NCBI RefSeq assembly: GCF_032854445.1
Contig: NC_088306.1
Span: 20,557,764-20,621,763 of the forward strand
DNA from: Liolophura sinensis
Lineage: Eukaryota; Mollusca; Polyplacophora; Chitonida; Chitonidae
Length of the DNA: 64,000 bases
Reading direction: 5' to 3'
Shown here: positions 1 to 49,945 of the stretch, piece by piece
How positions within the stretch are numbered: the stretch's first letter is position 1
Layout of the letters: every line of letters starts with the position of its first letter
The notes under the pieces: model-generated
Seen by the model: the letters and a program-made list of their open reading frames with translations, nothing else
Database searches by the model: none
Told to the model about the DNA's origin: nothing
Translations under genes and position numbers: made by a program

Positions 1-974
1 AAAAGAGCAACACCTGACAGCTTAGTTTAACAAAACACTGATGCACTTCTACTCCTGCGACAGATACGGGAATTTTTATGTCCAGAGCTTGTGCACCCCC
101 ATTACCATCAAGTTGTTAATTTGTGATGAGGCAAAATACATAAACCACCACTTTTATTTAATTTTAAAGGCTATATAAACCCGCATTTCAATGCTCAACA
201 GCTTATGATCTCAAACCTACAAATTGCCAGAGACATGCTTGTTGTTATTATACACAGACTTCCTAACAGTTTATAACTAGTTATTAGGATAAAAAATTTT
301 TTAAAAATATCCCCGCCCTCTTTATCAAGTGTTTACATGATTCCACTAAAACTGGCATTGTAGAGTGGTTCGCTCTGTCTAATCACAGTACCCTAATTCC
401 TCAAACTTTTCACATATAAAAGAGCAACTTTCAGTGCAATTTTTAATTTGATCTTGGAGACAAAAACTACATTGGTTGGATTGGCCAACTTCAGGGCTTC
501 AAAGAAAGTATAATTTTTCTTCTAATATTTCAGCATTCCACAGAGTGCTTACCAAACAACGAAAATTAATAACAACAATCATAATGCTAAAATGAACCAC
601 CATCAACTTTTTCCAACAACTCGTCTCCTGATACTGTCTGAAACTTTAAAGTCCACACAGACTTATGCCTTCAGGATATGCTTAAATAACACCTTGCAAA
701 CATGCAAAAAAGCTAAAGAATTACAGTACTGTGAAAGTGTACAGTATGACTTACGCCGCTGTGGCTATCTCTGCCAGCCATGGTGGGAGGTTACCAGTCA
801 TGATAATGAGTGGATCCTGTAGCTGTCTGTTGGCCTTAGCTGAGAGCTTACTACTGACGAAGTCAGAATAGGACAGGACAGGACCCCCACTTGTTGATTG
901 CACCTACAGGGTGTAAAGTACAGCATGGTTTACTACACAAGACAGAGCCATTAACATTTTCCTGGTGCACGTAC

Positions 975-1200
975 TGAACAAATGGGAGACCCAAAGGACG
1001 AGCTACAGAGAAGGTGCAACTGACAGGAGAACACATCATTTTCTTCTGTGACGATGCAGTGCGCGTGTATTTCATATACGTTTCATGAGCACGCAAACAC
1101 CGATAATTGTGATGTAATAAAAGGAAGAATGCATGAGTTCACATCTTTGGATAGTCTTGATACAGACGGGAAGGAGTTTTACGAGTTCCTCATTAAATAC
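975..1200 (+). repeat. Interspersed repeat X, copy 1
   Basis: It shares acaccgataattgtgatgta and aaggagttttacgagttcc with copies at 37990-38215 and 62445-62640. No family was recognised. Orientation is assigned only relative to the other copies. Confidence 0.75.
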
Positions 1201-1232
1201 AAACGATTTATATTCTGAAACAAACATTAGGA

Positions 1233-1356
1233 TTTTATTTTATTTGTTTATTTGATTGATGTTGTACACCGTACTCAAGAATATTTCACTTATATGACAG
1301 CGGCCAGCATCATGGTGGAAGGAAACTGGGCACAGCCCAGGGGGAAACCCACGGAC
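1233..1356 (-). mobile_element. SINE family A fragment
   Basis: This tail and part-body copy reads actcaagaatatttcactta and gccagcatcatggtgg on the plus strand. It is diverged and has no clear duplication. Confidence 0.8.
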
Positions 1357-1762
1357 ATTAAGAATTTATTTAAAAATTTGATATGGGTTAAAAGCCATAC
1401 TCCAGAATATATCATGAAGGTACACCGGCGATCAGATTAAGTATGGGCAAATGCCGAACAAAAGAAATCAACCACTCACTAATGTACCTGACCAACTTCA
1501 GATTTACCACAACTAACTAGCTAATAACCCTGAAGACCTAACTGGTCAAAAGCCAATTGTTTGTGATGAGCAAGATACTTGATCTGATTGAGCCAGGTAT
1601 TTCTCCATAGAAGATATCAATATACTGTCCTCTGCTTCAATGTACCCACTTGTTAAAGAAATGTTTTCCAAGGATTATTAAGGATCAAATATTCTGTCTT
1701 TTCCAGGGCTTTCAATGACCATCCATTTAAGTACAAACCTTCATATGGAAATTAATTTAACA

Positions 1763-1951
1763 GTGCACTCAAGAATATTTCACTTATACGATGGTGGACC
1801 GCATTTGTGGTGGAAAGAAACCTAGCAGAGCCCAGGGGGAACCGATAACCATCCAAGGGTTGCTGGAATAGCTTCCTATGTTCAGCCAGAAATAAATGTC
1901 AACATCACAGCAATCGCACTGGTAAGAGGCTTTTGCGTCATTGTACCATGC
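1763..1951 (-). mobile_element. Decayed SINE family A copy
   Basis: Body matches include ctcaagaatatttcacttat and remnants of the head (cgcactggtaagaggc). It has many substitutions. Confidence 0.7.
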
Positions 1952-2153
1952 TGATACTATCTAATAGCTTATCATCTTTGTCTTTCTTTCAGACTGCCTA
2001 TAACAATGGTTTGTCTCAAAATACACCCTTCTTGAAGGACTGTCATAGTCTTGCAAACCTTTCAAGAAGATTCAAGAACATGTGCTTTCGAAGCCCAGAG
2101 GGAACAGTTTGTGAGTTTTTTTTTATGTATCTAATTTTCAACTTCTCCCTTAC

Positions 2154-38730
<36,577 letters not shown>

Positions 38731-41099
38731 CTGCAATTACAGAAAGTTTACATACAAAGTTAGTACATTTCAAAAATATTTGTCTTTCAGTCAAGGTATG
38801 AAACATGACACTATAGCTTGACAGCCCCAAAAACGATCAGGGCTATTGAAAAACACTGTAAAAATACATTTTGGTAGACCTAATGTTGCGCCTTTCTGCA
38901 TGATGTTAGACAGTATTGCACTTATTCACACATGCTTTTTCATGATATTCAGCAAATCATTCAAGAATATTTTACCTCTATTTCACTTAGTTACCCTAGC
39001 TGTTTATCACCACCTCCAATTTTTTTATGATATCAAATAACAGGAAATAATCACAGTTGTAACCAGGACAGATTCCATACAAGACATTTCTGACTGAAGT
39101 CAAAATTTGAAACACTATCTTAAAGCTTATTTTTCGGTGTTATACAGTAAATTTTATCTCACCTGTGTTATTCCAACTGTATCCAAACTTCAACTTCAGT
39201 ACCAAAAACTGAATGTTTTGGAAAGATTTTAAATTTTTGACTCAAGTCTGAAATTGCTTTGTGGAATCAGCTCCTGGTTTAAAATTACAGTTACTTCCCT
39301 TTGCAAAAACAAATGGCAAATGACAGGTTCCTTGCTGCTGTACATTATTGCTGAATCCTTACAAAAAAGTTTTAAAGCCAGCAACTGCATGCTTGTGATT
39401 TCTAACGCCTGCACTTATGGATGCAATTGTAAAAAGAAACTGTAATAAACTTCCCTATTCCTTTTTCGCACTGAGTAGAAAACATATTAGAGTATAAAAT
39501 CTTTCAATGAAGCATTGGCTTGATTTCAATTTTGACTTCAATTTCACATACTTACTTACATGTACTTGGGTCAGAATTCAACACAATAAATACTCATATC
39601 TTCCTGAAAACTTTTTCAGCATTTTTTTAGCATTCCTAGCATAAAAAAAAAAACATAATAATAAAAAGGCAGGGGTTTCCTTTGTATTTCTAAAAAACCT
39701 TAAAATCCCATCTCAACCCTAGAATTCAAGAAATGAACTCTTTATTGTACTATTTCATGAAAATGAACGGTACACCGAAACAGGCTGCAAAGGCAGCTTT
39801 ATTATAATTTTCCCAGTACATTAAGCAATTCAACTATTTTTACATCCATGGCAAATCGGTCAATGTATCACGTCAAAATACATGTATTTTACATGTAGCT
39901 GAGCACATCAGTGCATGTATCGCGTGTCCACTGAAAAGTAACATGTGATGGTGGGTAACTCACACTATGGCTAACTTCCAGCAGGTTCAGGCAGTAACAC
40001 ATACTAAAACATGTATGTGTACCGGCTTGTGTGGCACTTACTCCCTGTCAAGTCTTCTTATGCAACTCCAAATATCCTTGCATAACCTATGTTTCCCATA
40101 TTACTACAGGCCAGGGCATGTTGAGGTCTCCTAACTGGTGGTTGTATTATATCCTTAAACAATGTTGTCAGATTTAAGGGCATGGCTAGAGACTTTGTCA
40201 ACTGTTAACACTAAAACCCTTAAATGTCCCCACATTCAGCAGTAATCCATACCCTGTGGTGTTGTGTGCTTCTGATCAGTGTACGCACCAACATTTCTAG
40301 ATTCAACTAGAACCTTAACAGCTGGTGGCAAATTAAATCTTTTCAATCTCTGTCAATCACTGATTAGTGATTTATATCTTTTCTTATCAGACAAATCAGC
40401 TGTTAGTATGTCTCATAACATATCATTTAAATTTCAATTTTTACAATATCATGACGTTGCTATTTAGTGTTGTAATGGTTGCTCCATACTCTTTCCTTCC
40501 TTCCTTGATTTAACAGATTTGCGACAGGTGCATTAAATGCAATTTCACTATGTTTAAACCAGGGATTGCAAGTATATACTTAAGTATAAATTATATCACA
40601 CACCAGTCAATGCCTACACATTTTGCCCTACAAAATGATGTAAACAAAGCAAATTTAACAATCAATAAGACTTAACCATAAAACATTGAAATTAAACCAT
40701 TAAAATTTAAATTGTTTTCCTGAAAAACTTATGCCAGGTATTCAAATGTGATTGTTTCAGTGTTCTTTGCTATATAAAACCTCAGAAATCTATAAAAATC
40801 AGCACATTGCCCATTTAGCCAGATGTTAGTTTTCACCTCCTGCTCCTTGTAAATAACTTGGATGCTCAAAGGTATGAACTAACACACTCTGTTTAATGCA
40901 TCAAGGACTAAACAAAGAAAAAATGAGAAGATGGGTAGCACTGTCTATCTTAAGTAGCTTGCAGATATTTTATATGTTCTGACATTATCTGCACTATACA
41001 AATAAACTGTCAATCTGGTTTGGCCTTAGGTTTCCTGGGTTTTTAAACTAAGTGTGTACATTATATAGTACTATTACACCTCATAGGGTAATTCTCGGT

Positions 41100-41215
41100 T
41101 TCCATTGGTCGAGAGACGGTCACAAGATATTCCGCAAAACATGACGTACATTGATCATGCGCGCCAAGGAATGCAACGTCACGCTCACATATATAATCCC
41201 ACTTTCACGAGGCAA
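41100..41215. promoter_or_regulatory. Promoter-like motif cluster upstream of TRIP12
   Basis: Within about 110 bp there are an inverted CCAAT box (ccattgg), two CRE-like TGACGT motifs in opposite orientation (atgacgtac, aacgtcacg), a GC-richer patch and tatataat. It lies 2.4 kb upstream of TRIP12 coding exon 1. The direction of any transcription is unclear. Confidence 0.3.
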
Positions 41216-43336
41216 TACCCAACAATCAATGATTTTATTCCACAGAAGTTATCTCCTTTTTGAGAGCTCACTGGCGTCTGCTTAAACAACCAGATGATTG
41301 CTATAGCTCCCTTATCGAAGTCCAAATTTGGCAATTTAAAGTACAACTCGGAAAGATATTGGTTTTTTCGGTATAATAAAACATATGGTGCATACTGTGG
41401 GATGGGACATGAAGAAATGTCAACTCTCGTCAGGTTATATTACTTCTCACTTCTCTAGAGATGACAATTCCTGATGTCCCACCCCACAGCATGCACTATC
41501 TGTATAGTGTGTCCACACAGGCTTTGTATGCATTAAAGTTGACAGGCCAACTCCTGCAGCACATAGATCTTTACACTTCATCAATACACACCACTAAGGC
41601 TGACACTACAAAACTGAACACAGACAAACTGACACTTCCTAATTCATACACCAAAGCTGTCATTTTAACATGAAACTTACACAATAAATGCAGTTATTTC
41701 AGAATGTCGGCCATATTGAATATATGTTCACAGCAAACGAACAGGAAGAACTCGAGTGAAAACATGTCTCATCAGCAGACAATTCAGTAAATTAAATCAC
41801 ATGCAAGGTAATGCATATTTACACAAGTGAAATGATTTATACTGTGCTTATGGTCTTTTGCCACGACTGAAATTGTTGAACGAACACAAAGCAAAAACAG
41901 CTGCACGAATCCGCTAACGCAACACTCCGAGTACGAGATCAATTTTGCAGATATACATCCCTAGGCTGGGCTTGTTCCGATTCATCATTTTATGTAAGCT
42001 TGTGGGAATTCTGTGGTGCATAGGAGCAAATGAGACAAAACAGGACACACAAACAGGCTATTCTGACAATGACCCATATATGTCAGTGTTCTCTGGCATG
42101 CTAAGCCTAATTTTTCCGCATCTGTGTTTATGGCTATGCAGACCTATTTTATGCGTGGTAGGCTGTGGGTTGGTTTGTCTGCTTTACTGCCATTTGCAGC
42201 GTCCGAGTCATGCACATCCAAGACAAAATATTCGCTCACTGTCCCGTGTTTCGCACTTTTAACGTGTTCTGTTAGCTCACCAATCCTTACCATGCCAATC
42301 TGTTTCAAATGAAACCACCTCCCCTTACTGTGAACGCGATATTTCTGTCATCTTTTCTTCTGTTCCTGACCTTGTATTTACGTGTGTCACTATGAGTATA
42401 TTCATCCGCCAGACACTTATAGTTCGGTTGTGGCAGGGATTACCCCCCTTTCCCCCTGCCCAACCCTCCCAGCCACTGCACTCAAACGCATTGGCCGAAT
42501 TATATATTAAGCACAGCGAAAGTATTGAATGTTAAGTGCCCCGATATTCAACCACTTTGTCAATCATTTCATAATTTATCATAAATGTATCGACCGGCAG
42601 CTGATTTTTTGTAATTTTTTTATATATATACGACTAAAGGTTAGCCGTATGCTATGGAAACACGAGTCCTTTATAGGCTTATTATTATTTAAAATAGCGA
42701 AGTGAAATAAAATCATTTGAAGAAATACAGACGATGATTTATATTATATAACTAATAACCCTTCATTTTTTTCCATTTTACTTTTAGACTGGTCTAGGCA
42801 TATAAATGGGCCTAATATTTTCATATGTCTATCTAACTTTTTCAAGTTCGACTTGTAATTTAGGCCACTTTGTCACAAAGCCGTGTAAAGAAAAAAATCC
42901 AACCTGATCTACTTTGTAAAGGTGTGAAAAAAGTGTGTTGTTAAAATGTCCCCAAGCGAAGACCTATACATTTGAGCCTAGTCATACATGAACGTACGTG
43001 AGTTTGCTCATGCGTAGTTACATGCCAGTCTGACAAAAAATTACGTTGATGACTTGAGTAGGCCTATCACATCAGTCCATTCTTGAATAAAATTGGCCTA
43101 TACAAACTGCCATCGTGCTCACATCACCTTCTTAGATGCAGTTTACCGGTAACATTTATATGCATGGCCTGTACACGCACATGTAGGCGCTATATATAGG
43201 CTAAGTATTGTTTCACTCCACACCCAAAATGCTGATCATTCAAAGTTATGGCTAGGAAACCAGTAGGCCACGCACCACATTGCATAAGTGAATAATTCTT
43301 GAGTGTGGTGTTATAACCATCAAACAATAAATATCA

Positions 43337-43361
43337 AAAAAAAAAAAAAAAAAAAAAAATC
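43337..43361. repeat. Poly-A tract
   Basis: About 25 consecutive A on the plus strand. No element was identified to its left. Confidence 0.9.
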
Positions 43362-44129
43362 CGAGAGATTGAGACACTCTTCCTGCGACTTCTCTTCGCT
43401 CAACGTATGTAGTGTTACATGATGCTCTAAGATTGTGACTTCAGTGTAAATCATACGAGTGTTGATCGGTAGTTATATGGAATATATATATATATGATAT
43501 AAAATATTAAAGCATGTATATATTATCTGTGTAATTGACCAGCTAAATGCTCAAGATGTATATACAAGGGCATTTGTTTTGTACTTTAGATCTATCATAT
43601 TTTAGAGACATCTCTTAAAATAAGAACCATGTATTAAACACGAAGCCTATGCCTATTATACATGGATAGACTATTCTATACGAATTAAGATTCTTGTGGT
43701 TTATTAAAAAAATTTTAGATTTTTTAAACATTTTCCGTAGTGGAATACTGTCAACTTGTGATACAACATGACTTATCATTCGGTTTACGTGACCGATATG
43801 TTGCGTGTAAGGAAAACAGGAAAGCCTTGAGAGAACCATGAATGCCATATTTAAAAGTTTACCCAAAAGATCTATCAGGGGAAACAAAAGATGCATTGGG
43901 GAAATCATTTGGATGATATTCTCTGTTGAAATGAGAGGTGTAATTGCGCAAAAAGACAGAGGCAACGCAGGACTGCGGGAGCTTCATTAATGCTTTGAGG
44001 AAACCATGTAGTATATGTATGCCTGTTAGAGATGTTTAGTAAATATTACTGGATTTAACTGTATATATACAAGACGTTTCGCTGATTGGAGAGTCATTTG
44101 ACATAATGTCTATACAGATAAATGCTCAC

Positions 44130-45540
44130 CAAGAATCAAGGATAACTTAAGATAACAATATAGACAATGTTTAGATGAGGTGTTCTCAAAGAATCCAAAC
44201 ATATTGTGGAGAAACCATACGGACAGTGTCTCCAGGTGAGACGTCCCCAAATAATCCAAAAACGTGGTGAAATCATATATTCGGACAATGGCTAGATGTT
44301 GCTAAAGAATTCAAACACAGGGTGGGCGAAACCGTACAAACAATATCTAGATGAGATGTTCCATAAGAATATAAGCAAATTGTGGGGAAACCATGCGGAA
44401 AATGTCTAGATAAGCAGTTCCCAAAGAATCCAAATATAAGGTGAGAAATCGTAGAGGCAATGTTTAGATGAGATGTTCCATAAGAATACACGGGTAGTGT
44501 CAAGATGAAACCCAAACATAACAGGGACAACAAACCACACGTAAATTGTCTGGATGAGATGTTCCCAAAGGATCCAAACTTACTATGGAGAAACCATACG
44601 GACATTGTCCAGATGAGATGTTCTCAAATGATTCAAACACAAGGCCGCAAACCGTAGAGATAATGTTCAGATGAGATGGCTCATAAGAATACAGTGTCAA
44701 GATGAAATCCAAACACAAGGTGGACAGCAAACCATACTGACAATGTCTCGATGAGATGTTCACAAATAATCCAAACATATTATGGCGAAACCGTAGAGAC
44801 AATATTTAGATGAGACGTTCCAAATAACACATTGTAGGGAAACCATATGAACAATGTCTAGATGAGATTTTCACAAATAATCCAAACAGACAACTAGATG
44901 AGATATTCCCAAAGAATTTAAACATAACGGGGGAAACCGTAGAAACAATGTCTAGATTAGATGTTTCATACGAATACAAGCAAATTGTAGGGGAACCATT
45001 TGGGCACACATCTAGATAAGATGTTCCCAGAGAATCCAAACATATCGTGGGGACACCATATGGACAATGCCTAGATGAGATGTTCGTAAAGAATCCAAAC
45101 ACACTCTGAGGAAATCATACAGACAATGTCTAGATGTAAAAGGTCTTCCCAAAGAATCCAAACATGTTGTAGGGAAAACCATACCGGCAATACCTAGATA
45201 AGATCTCCCCAAAGAATTCGAACATATTGTTCGGAAGCCATACGGACAATGTCTAGATGAGATTTTCCCATGAGAATCCAAACACATCATGGCGCAACCA
45301 TAAGGACAATGTATCTAGGTGAGATGTTCCCAAAGAATGCTAACACAAAGTGAGAAGCCATAGAGACAATGTTTAGATGACATGATTCACGAACAGTGTC
45401 AAGATGACATGCCTACATAAGATGTTTCCAAAGAATCCAAACTCATTGTGGGGAAACAGTAAGAACAATGTACAGATGTGATGTCTCCATAGGCAAACCC
45501 AACCAGGTGCAGAAACGACATAGATAATGTATAGAGGCCT
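44130..45540. repeat. Diverged ~60-bp tandem repeat
   Basis: About two dozen diverged units resemble gaaaccatacggacaatgtc, tagatgagatgttcccaaag and aatccaaacatattgtgggg in order. Several open frames here are by-products of the repeat. Confidence 0.92.
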
Positions 45541-45630
45541 ATTGATGATGTGTTGGTGCAAGGCTCAAGCGAACCCCCTTGCATATATGGAAAGCTGCTA
45601 TAAAAAAGTTAAACGCTTCATCAATCCATT

Positions 45631-45906
45631 TTAGCCAACTCCATATGTCCCTCTTAATTGGCTTCACATGTTCCTTTTAGTTAGTTTCATGTCCCCTTTA
45701 GTCAGCTTCATATGTCCCCTTTAGGCAGCTTAATATGTCCCCTTTAGGCAGCTTCATATGTCCCCTTTAGGCAGCTTCATATATCCCTTTTAGCTTCATA
45801 TGTCCCCTTTAGTCAGCTTCATACGCCCCCTTTAGTCAGCTTCATATGCCCCCTTTAGGCAGCTTAATGTGTCCCATTTAGGCAGCTTCATATGCCCCCT
45901 TTAGTC
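45631..45906. repeat. 24-bp tandem repeat
   Basis: There are about eleven units of the form ttaggcagcttcatatgtcc plus cctt, with small variants. Confidence 0.93.
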
Positions 45907-46099
45907 CTTATGTGATGTATCGTGTTGAATAAAATCGCATCTTTGATATCTGACCAGTTGCAATCACAAATGAGATACATATTTTTGATTGCCGCGTAAC
46001 GACAAGCTATACGCCATGTAAGTAAGCTTGGTACTGTGAAACATTCCGGCATTATCGAAAACTGTTGACCTTCTATTTATGTGCTGTGGACATATGTGC

Positions 46100-46240
46100 A
46101 CGGAAAGGTCTTCCTGCAACATGCTGATGGTCGTGGGTTTCCGCCGGGCTCTGTTCAGTTTCCTCCCACCTGTCCGCCATTGTAAAACTGAAATATTCTT
46201 GAGTACGGCGTAAAATCAAACATCAATTAAATCAAAATCA
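46100..46240 (+). mobile_element. SINE family A fragment, plus strand
   Basis: It reads ggtcgtgggtttccgcc, gtttcctcccacc and cttgagtacggcgtaaaatc, in the opposite orientation to most other copies. Confidence 0.8.
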
Positions 46241-47059
46241 GTCTTTTATATGCTTAATGCTTATTTTATTTAGAGTACCTGAACTTTATTTGTCCTCCAA
46301 AAAAAGTCAAAACTGGGAAAAGTGTTCCTACTGTAACAAAATATAGAATGGCGCCTTGCCGCTTTGCCCTGTTCTTGCTGTACAAAACAAATCTGGACTA
46401 ACTAAACTAAAATCATACAGTATTTGTGATTATTGTAAGCAAGATAAAGAAAGTCGGACACGTATTTCAACAGTGTTCAACTGCTCATCTGTTTTTGGAA
46501 GCGATATGAAAACTCGATCAAGATTAGAGGTGATTTGCCAGAAAAAATAACAAAAGAAAAAACAATAATATATAATATGATAATAAAGGGATACCTATTC
46601 TAAACTGTTTAGCCAAATTTGCAAAAAAGTACATCATGAATAGGAAGACACGATACGAAAACATACATTTCACCCACTTCATAAAAATTTATCTGGATAT
46701 TACAATAAAACAGCGAAGTATATTTCAATAACCAGGGGAAGAGAATCCTTGTCTAAATAATGGGCAATTTTCCGACGTTATTTCGAAAATGTGTATTGAT
46801 ACACACTGGATTATAAATCAACAAACTTAGTTCTGATTGATTGTTGGGATTAAAAAACAAAACAAAACCCCCAAAAATGTAACTGTCGTGGAAATGATGT
46901 AGATCTCATTGGAGATCAGACTTTAGCGGTTTAAAAAGTATTACATTCTTTATAAAAGTTTCAGAACAAGCGTCATAAAACCTCTTTCGAATTTTGAGCA
47001 AACAGTTTCAGGCCACTGCTGCTTTTCCGTCTTCTGGCTCATTTCTCTTCATTGGAGGG

Positions 47060-48490
47060 GGATGCCTCATGAACAATTAGAGGAAACCATGAGGTGTCTA
47101 ACAAGGCATTTCTCATGGGAGGACTCCTTCTCTAGGTCAATTAGAGGAAACCATGAGGTGTCTATTAAGACATTTCTCATGGGAGGAGGAACCCTCATGA
47201 ACAATTAGAGGAAACCATGAGGTGTCTAACAAGGCATTTCTCATGGGAGGACTCCTCCTCTAGGTCAATTAGAGGAAACCATGAGGTATCTATTAAGGCA
47301 TTTCTCATGGGAGGAGGAGGAACCCTCATGAACAATTAGAGGAAACCATGAGGCATCTAACAAGGCATTTCTCATGGGAGGACTCCTCCTCTAGGTCAAT
47401 TAGAGGAAACCATGAGAAGTCTATTCAGGCATTTCTCATGGGAGGAGGAACCCTCATGAACAATTAGAGGAAACCATGAGGTGTCTAACAAGGCTCATGG
47501 GAGGACTCCTCCTCTAGGTCAATTAGAGGAAACCATGAGGTCTTTAAGAAGACATTTCTCATGGGAGGACTATTGTGATGCTGGTCACAATTTGTAATCA
47601 GGAACACTCAAGGCAGGATTTACTTATGTACTGAAGACTTTATGAACGATAGGAAAACATGCACATATAAATTAGACAGTTTCACACTAGCTGGTGTAAC
47701 TTCAGCTATGGCACAATTGTATCGCAGAGTCGGTGGTTCCAGGACTCTGGGTTTACTTGACAAGTGACAATACATTTTTATACAAAAACATACAGCATAG
47801 TAACAAACAAGTTTTAACAAGGTTTACAGACATACAATTCTAACAATAACGTACATGACTGGTCCTGATATGCAGCGTTGCGGTGGACTAAAACAGTAGG
47901 TGGTCACCAAGCCTACAGTTCCACTGCAAGACCAGATTAAAACAGATTATGTGTAAGGCCTGCTAACATTCACAATACAACAGGACTCCTCCTCTAGGTC
48001 AATTAGAGGAAACCATGAGGTGTCTATTGAGGCATTTCTCATGGGAGGACTCCTCCTCTAGGTCAATTAGAGGAAAACATGAGGTGTCTATTAAGGCATT
48101 TCTCATGGGAGGACTCCTCCTCTAGGTCAATTAGAGGAAACCATGAGGTGTCTATTAAGGCATTTCTCATGGGAGGAGGAACCCTCATGAACAATTAGAG
48201 GAAACCATGATGTGGACTCCTCCTCTAGGTCAATTAGAGGAAACCATGAGGTGTCTATTAAGGCATTTCTCATGGGAGGACTCCTCCTCTAGGTCAATTA
48301 GAGGAAAACATGAGGTGTCCATTAAGGCATTTCTCATGGGAGGAGTCCTCCTCTAGGTCAATTAGAGGAAACCATGAGGTGTCTATTAAGGCATTTCTCA
48401 TGGGAGGAGGACCCTCATGAACAATTAGAGGAAACCATGAGGTGTTTATTCAGACATTTCTAATGTGAAGACTCCTCTTGGGCCATTATT
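47060..48490. repeat. 64-bp tandem repeat with two alternating unit types
   Basis: Units share aattagaggaaaccatgagg and ggcatttctcatgggaggag. One type begins actcctcctctaggtc and the other accctcatgaac; they alternate in the first half. The array is interrupted by a 410-bp insertion (47572-47981). Confidence 0.95.
47572..47981. mobile_element. 410-bp insertion with 6-bp target duplication
   Basis: It interrupts the 64-bp array and is flanked by AGGACT on both sides (47566-47571, 47982-47987); the array resumes in register. The ends carry inverted words tattgtga and tcacaata. Its class is uncertain: a MITE is possible. Confidence 0.7.
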
Positions 48491-49079
48491 CCATTAGGAA
48501 ACCATGCAACCCATGTTTAAGCATCTCTTATAAGTGTCGGCCAGAGACAGGAGACATTGAGTAAGGAAATAATCTACGAGGCGATCATAGTTCTTTGAGG
48601 TATGACTCACTGGAGTCAAACATTGTGTATATGTGGTCTAAGAACCTGACTTAGGGAATTGGAAACCATGCCATGTCTCTTTAGACTTCAAACATGGAAA
48701 GCCTGATGACCTCTCTAATTGGACAATTAGTGTCTGTAGTGAAACCAGGGTGTGATTGTTCCGATACATATAGAGAAAGTCAAACAAAATGCAAAAATTT
48801 GAGTACATGTACTTCTCCTCGGGGAATATACTTATCATGGGAGTCAAACATCCAACAATGCCCTTTTGGGGGAATTGGTCTTAGATGAACCTTGATATCT
48901 CTCAATGACATTTCTCAGTGTTGAATTTGCATAAGAATCTTTCTTGGGGTTAAAATTTTTAAACAGAGAGTCTAACAAGCTTCACACATGACCTGTCTTT
49001 TGGAAAAGAGGAAACGAGATGTCAGATGTCTGAAGTTATTGGTTCAGGAAATAGACTAGGAGAAAACCATGAGACGTTA

Positions 49080-49600
49080 TTATCATATGTCATACACAGC
49101 CGTCATGCCAGGAAATATCAAATTTTTTGACAACTTGGTTTCATGAAAAATTGTCAAATCAGACTTGTGGACTTGTGACTGAAGAGACCAGAAAGCTCAA
49201 TATCTTTGTGAACTGGTGTCACGAAAAGTCAAGCCGTGTCTGTGACTGAGGAAACCAGGAAGTCTTAGATCTTAGGGATCTGGTTTCATGACAGTTCATA
49301 TCAGACCTGTGGAACGAGACGTGTGAGTTCTTTGGGACTTAGTTTCAGATTTGTGAAGGAAGAAATCAAAAAGAGTAGGTTACATGATAAATCAAATCGA
49401 AAGAATTAAATCTTTGGGTCCCGGTTACATGACTAGTCAAATCAGATCTGTTACTAGGAAACCTGGAAGTGTTAGATCTCTTGGATATGGTTTCAGGACA
49501 AGTCAAATCGGACCTGTAACTGGAGAAACCTGAAAGTGTGATATCTTTGGAGATCTGTACTGGGAGAAACCATGAAATATCTCAGACATTTCAATTATAG
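49080..49600. repeat. Degenerate ~68-bp repeat
   Basis: Units with gaaaccaggaagtcttagat, ctggtttcatgac and caaatcagacctgtgac repeat with many changes. It follows the 64-bp array. Confidence 0.75.
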
Positions 49601-49784
49601 TGTTAAAAAAATACAAAAAAAAAAACATAAGTTGACATAGTAGATATATTTCTACAATCTGAAGAATTTATTAAATAAAATATCTTTACTTGACAGGAAA
49701 GAGGATTACTACTGAGTAACACACAGTAATGGTAATACACAAGTACAATTATTGTGGAGATGGTTATTACATGTACATCACTGT

Positions 49785-49945
49785 GTGGACGGAGAAAGCG
49801 ATATCAAGTTCACTGTGTGGATGGAGAAAGCGATATCAAGTTCACTGTGTGGATGGAGAAAGCGATATCAAGTTCACTGTGTGGACGGAGAAAGTGATAT
49901 CAAGTTCACTGTGTGGACGGCGAAACCCATATCAAGTTCACAATT
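49785..49945. repeat. 32-bp tandem repeat
   Basis: There are about five units of cactgtgtggacggagaaag plus cgatatcaagtt. Confidence 0.93.

Larger units (their letters stand above)
1..2153. other. TRIP12 intron, continues beyond the left edge
   Basis: This is intron sequence between exon 31 and an unseen HECT exon. It holds one copy of an interspersed repeat (about 975-1200) and two decayed SINE copies. Nothing else is recognised. Confidence 0.85.

Noticed and set aside
43615-43965. 116-codon minus-strand open frame
   Set aside because: The composition is hydrophobic and AT-driven, with no recognised family; it overlaps the start of the GAAACCAT repeat zone.
44273-45290. Several minus-strand open frames of 90-110 codons
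   Set aside because: They are translations of the ~60-bp repeat; their residue repeats follow the DNA units.
45631-48490. Regular repeats that might suggest a CRISPR array
   Set aside because: Units are directly adjacent without unique spacers, and the DNA is eukaryotic; they are minisatellites.
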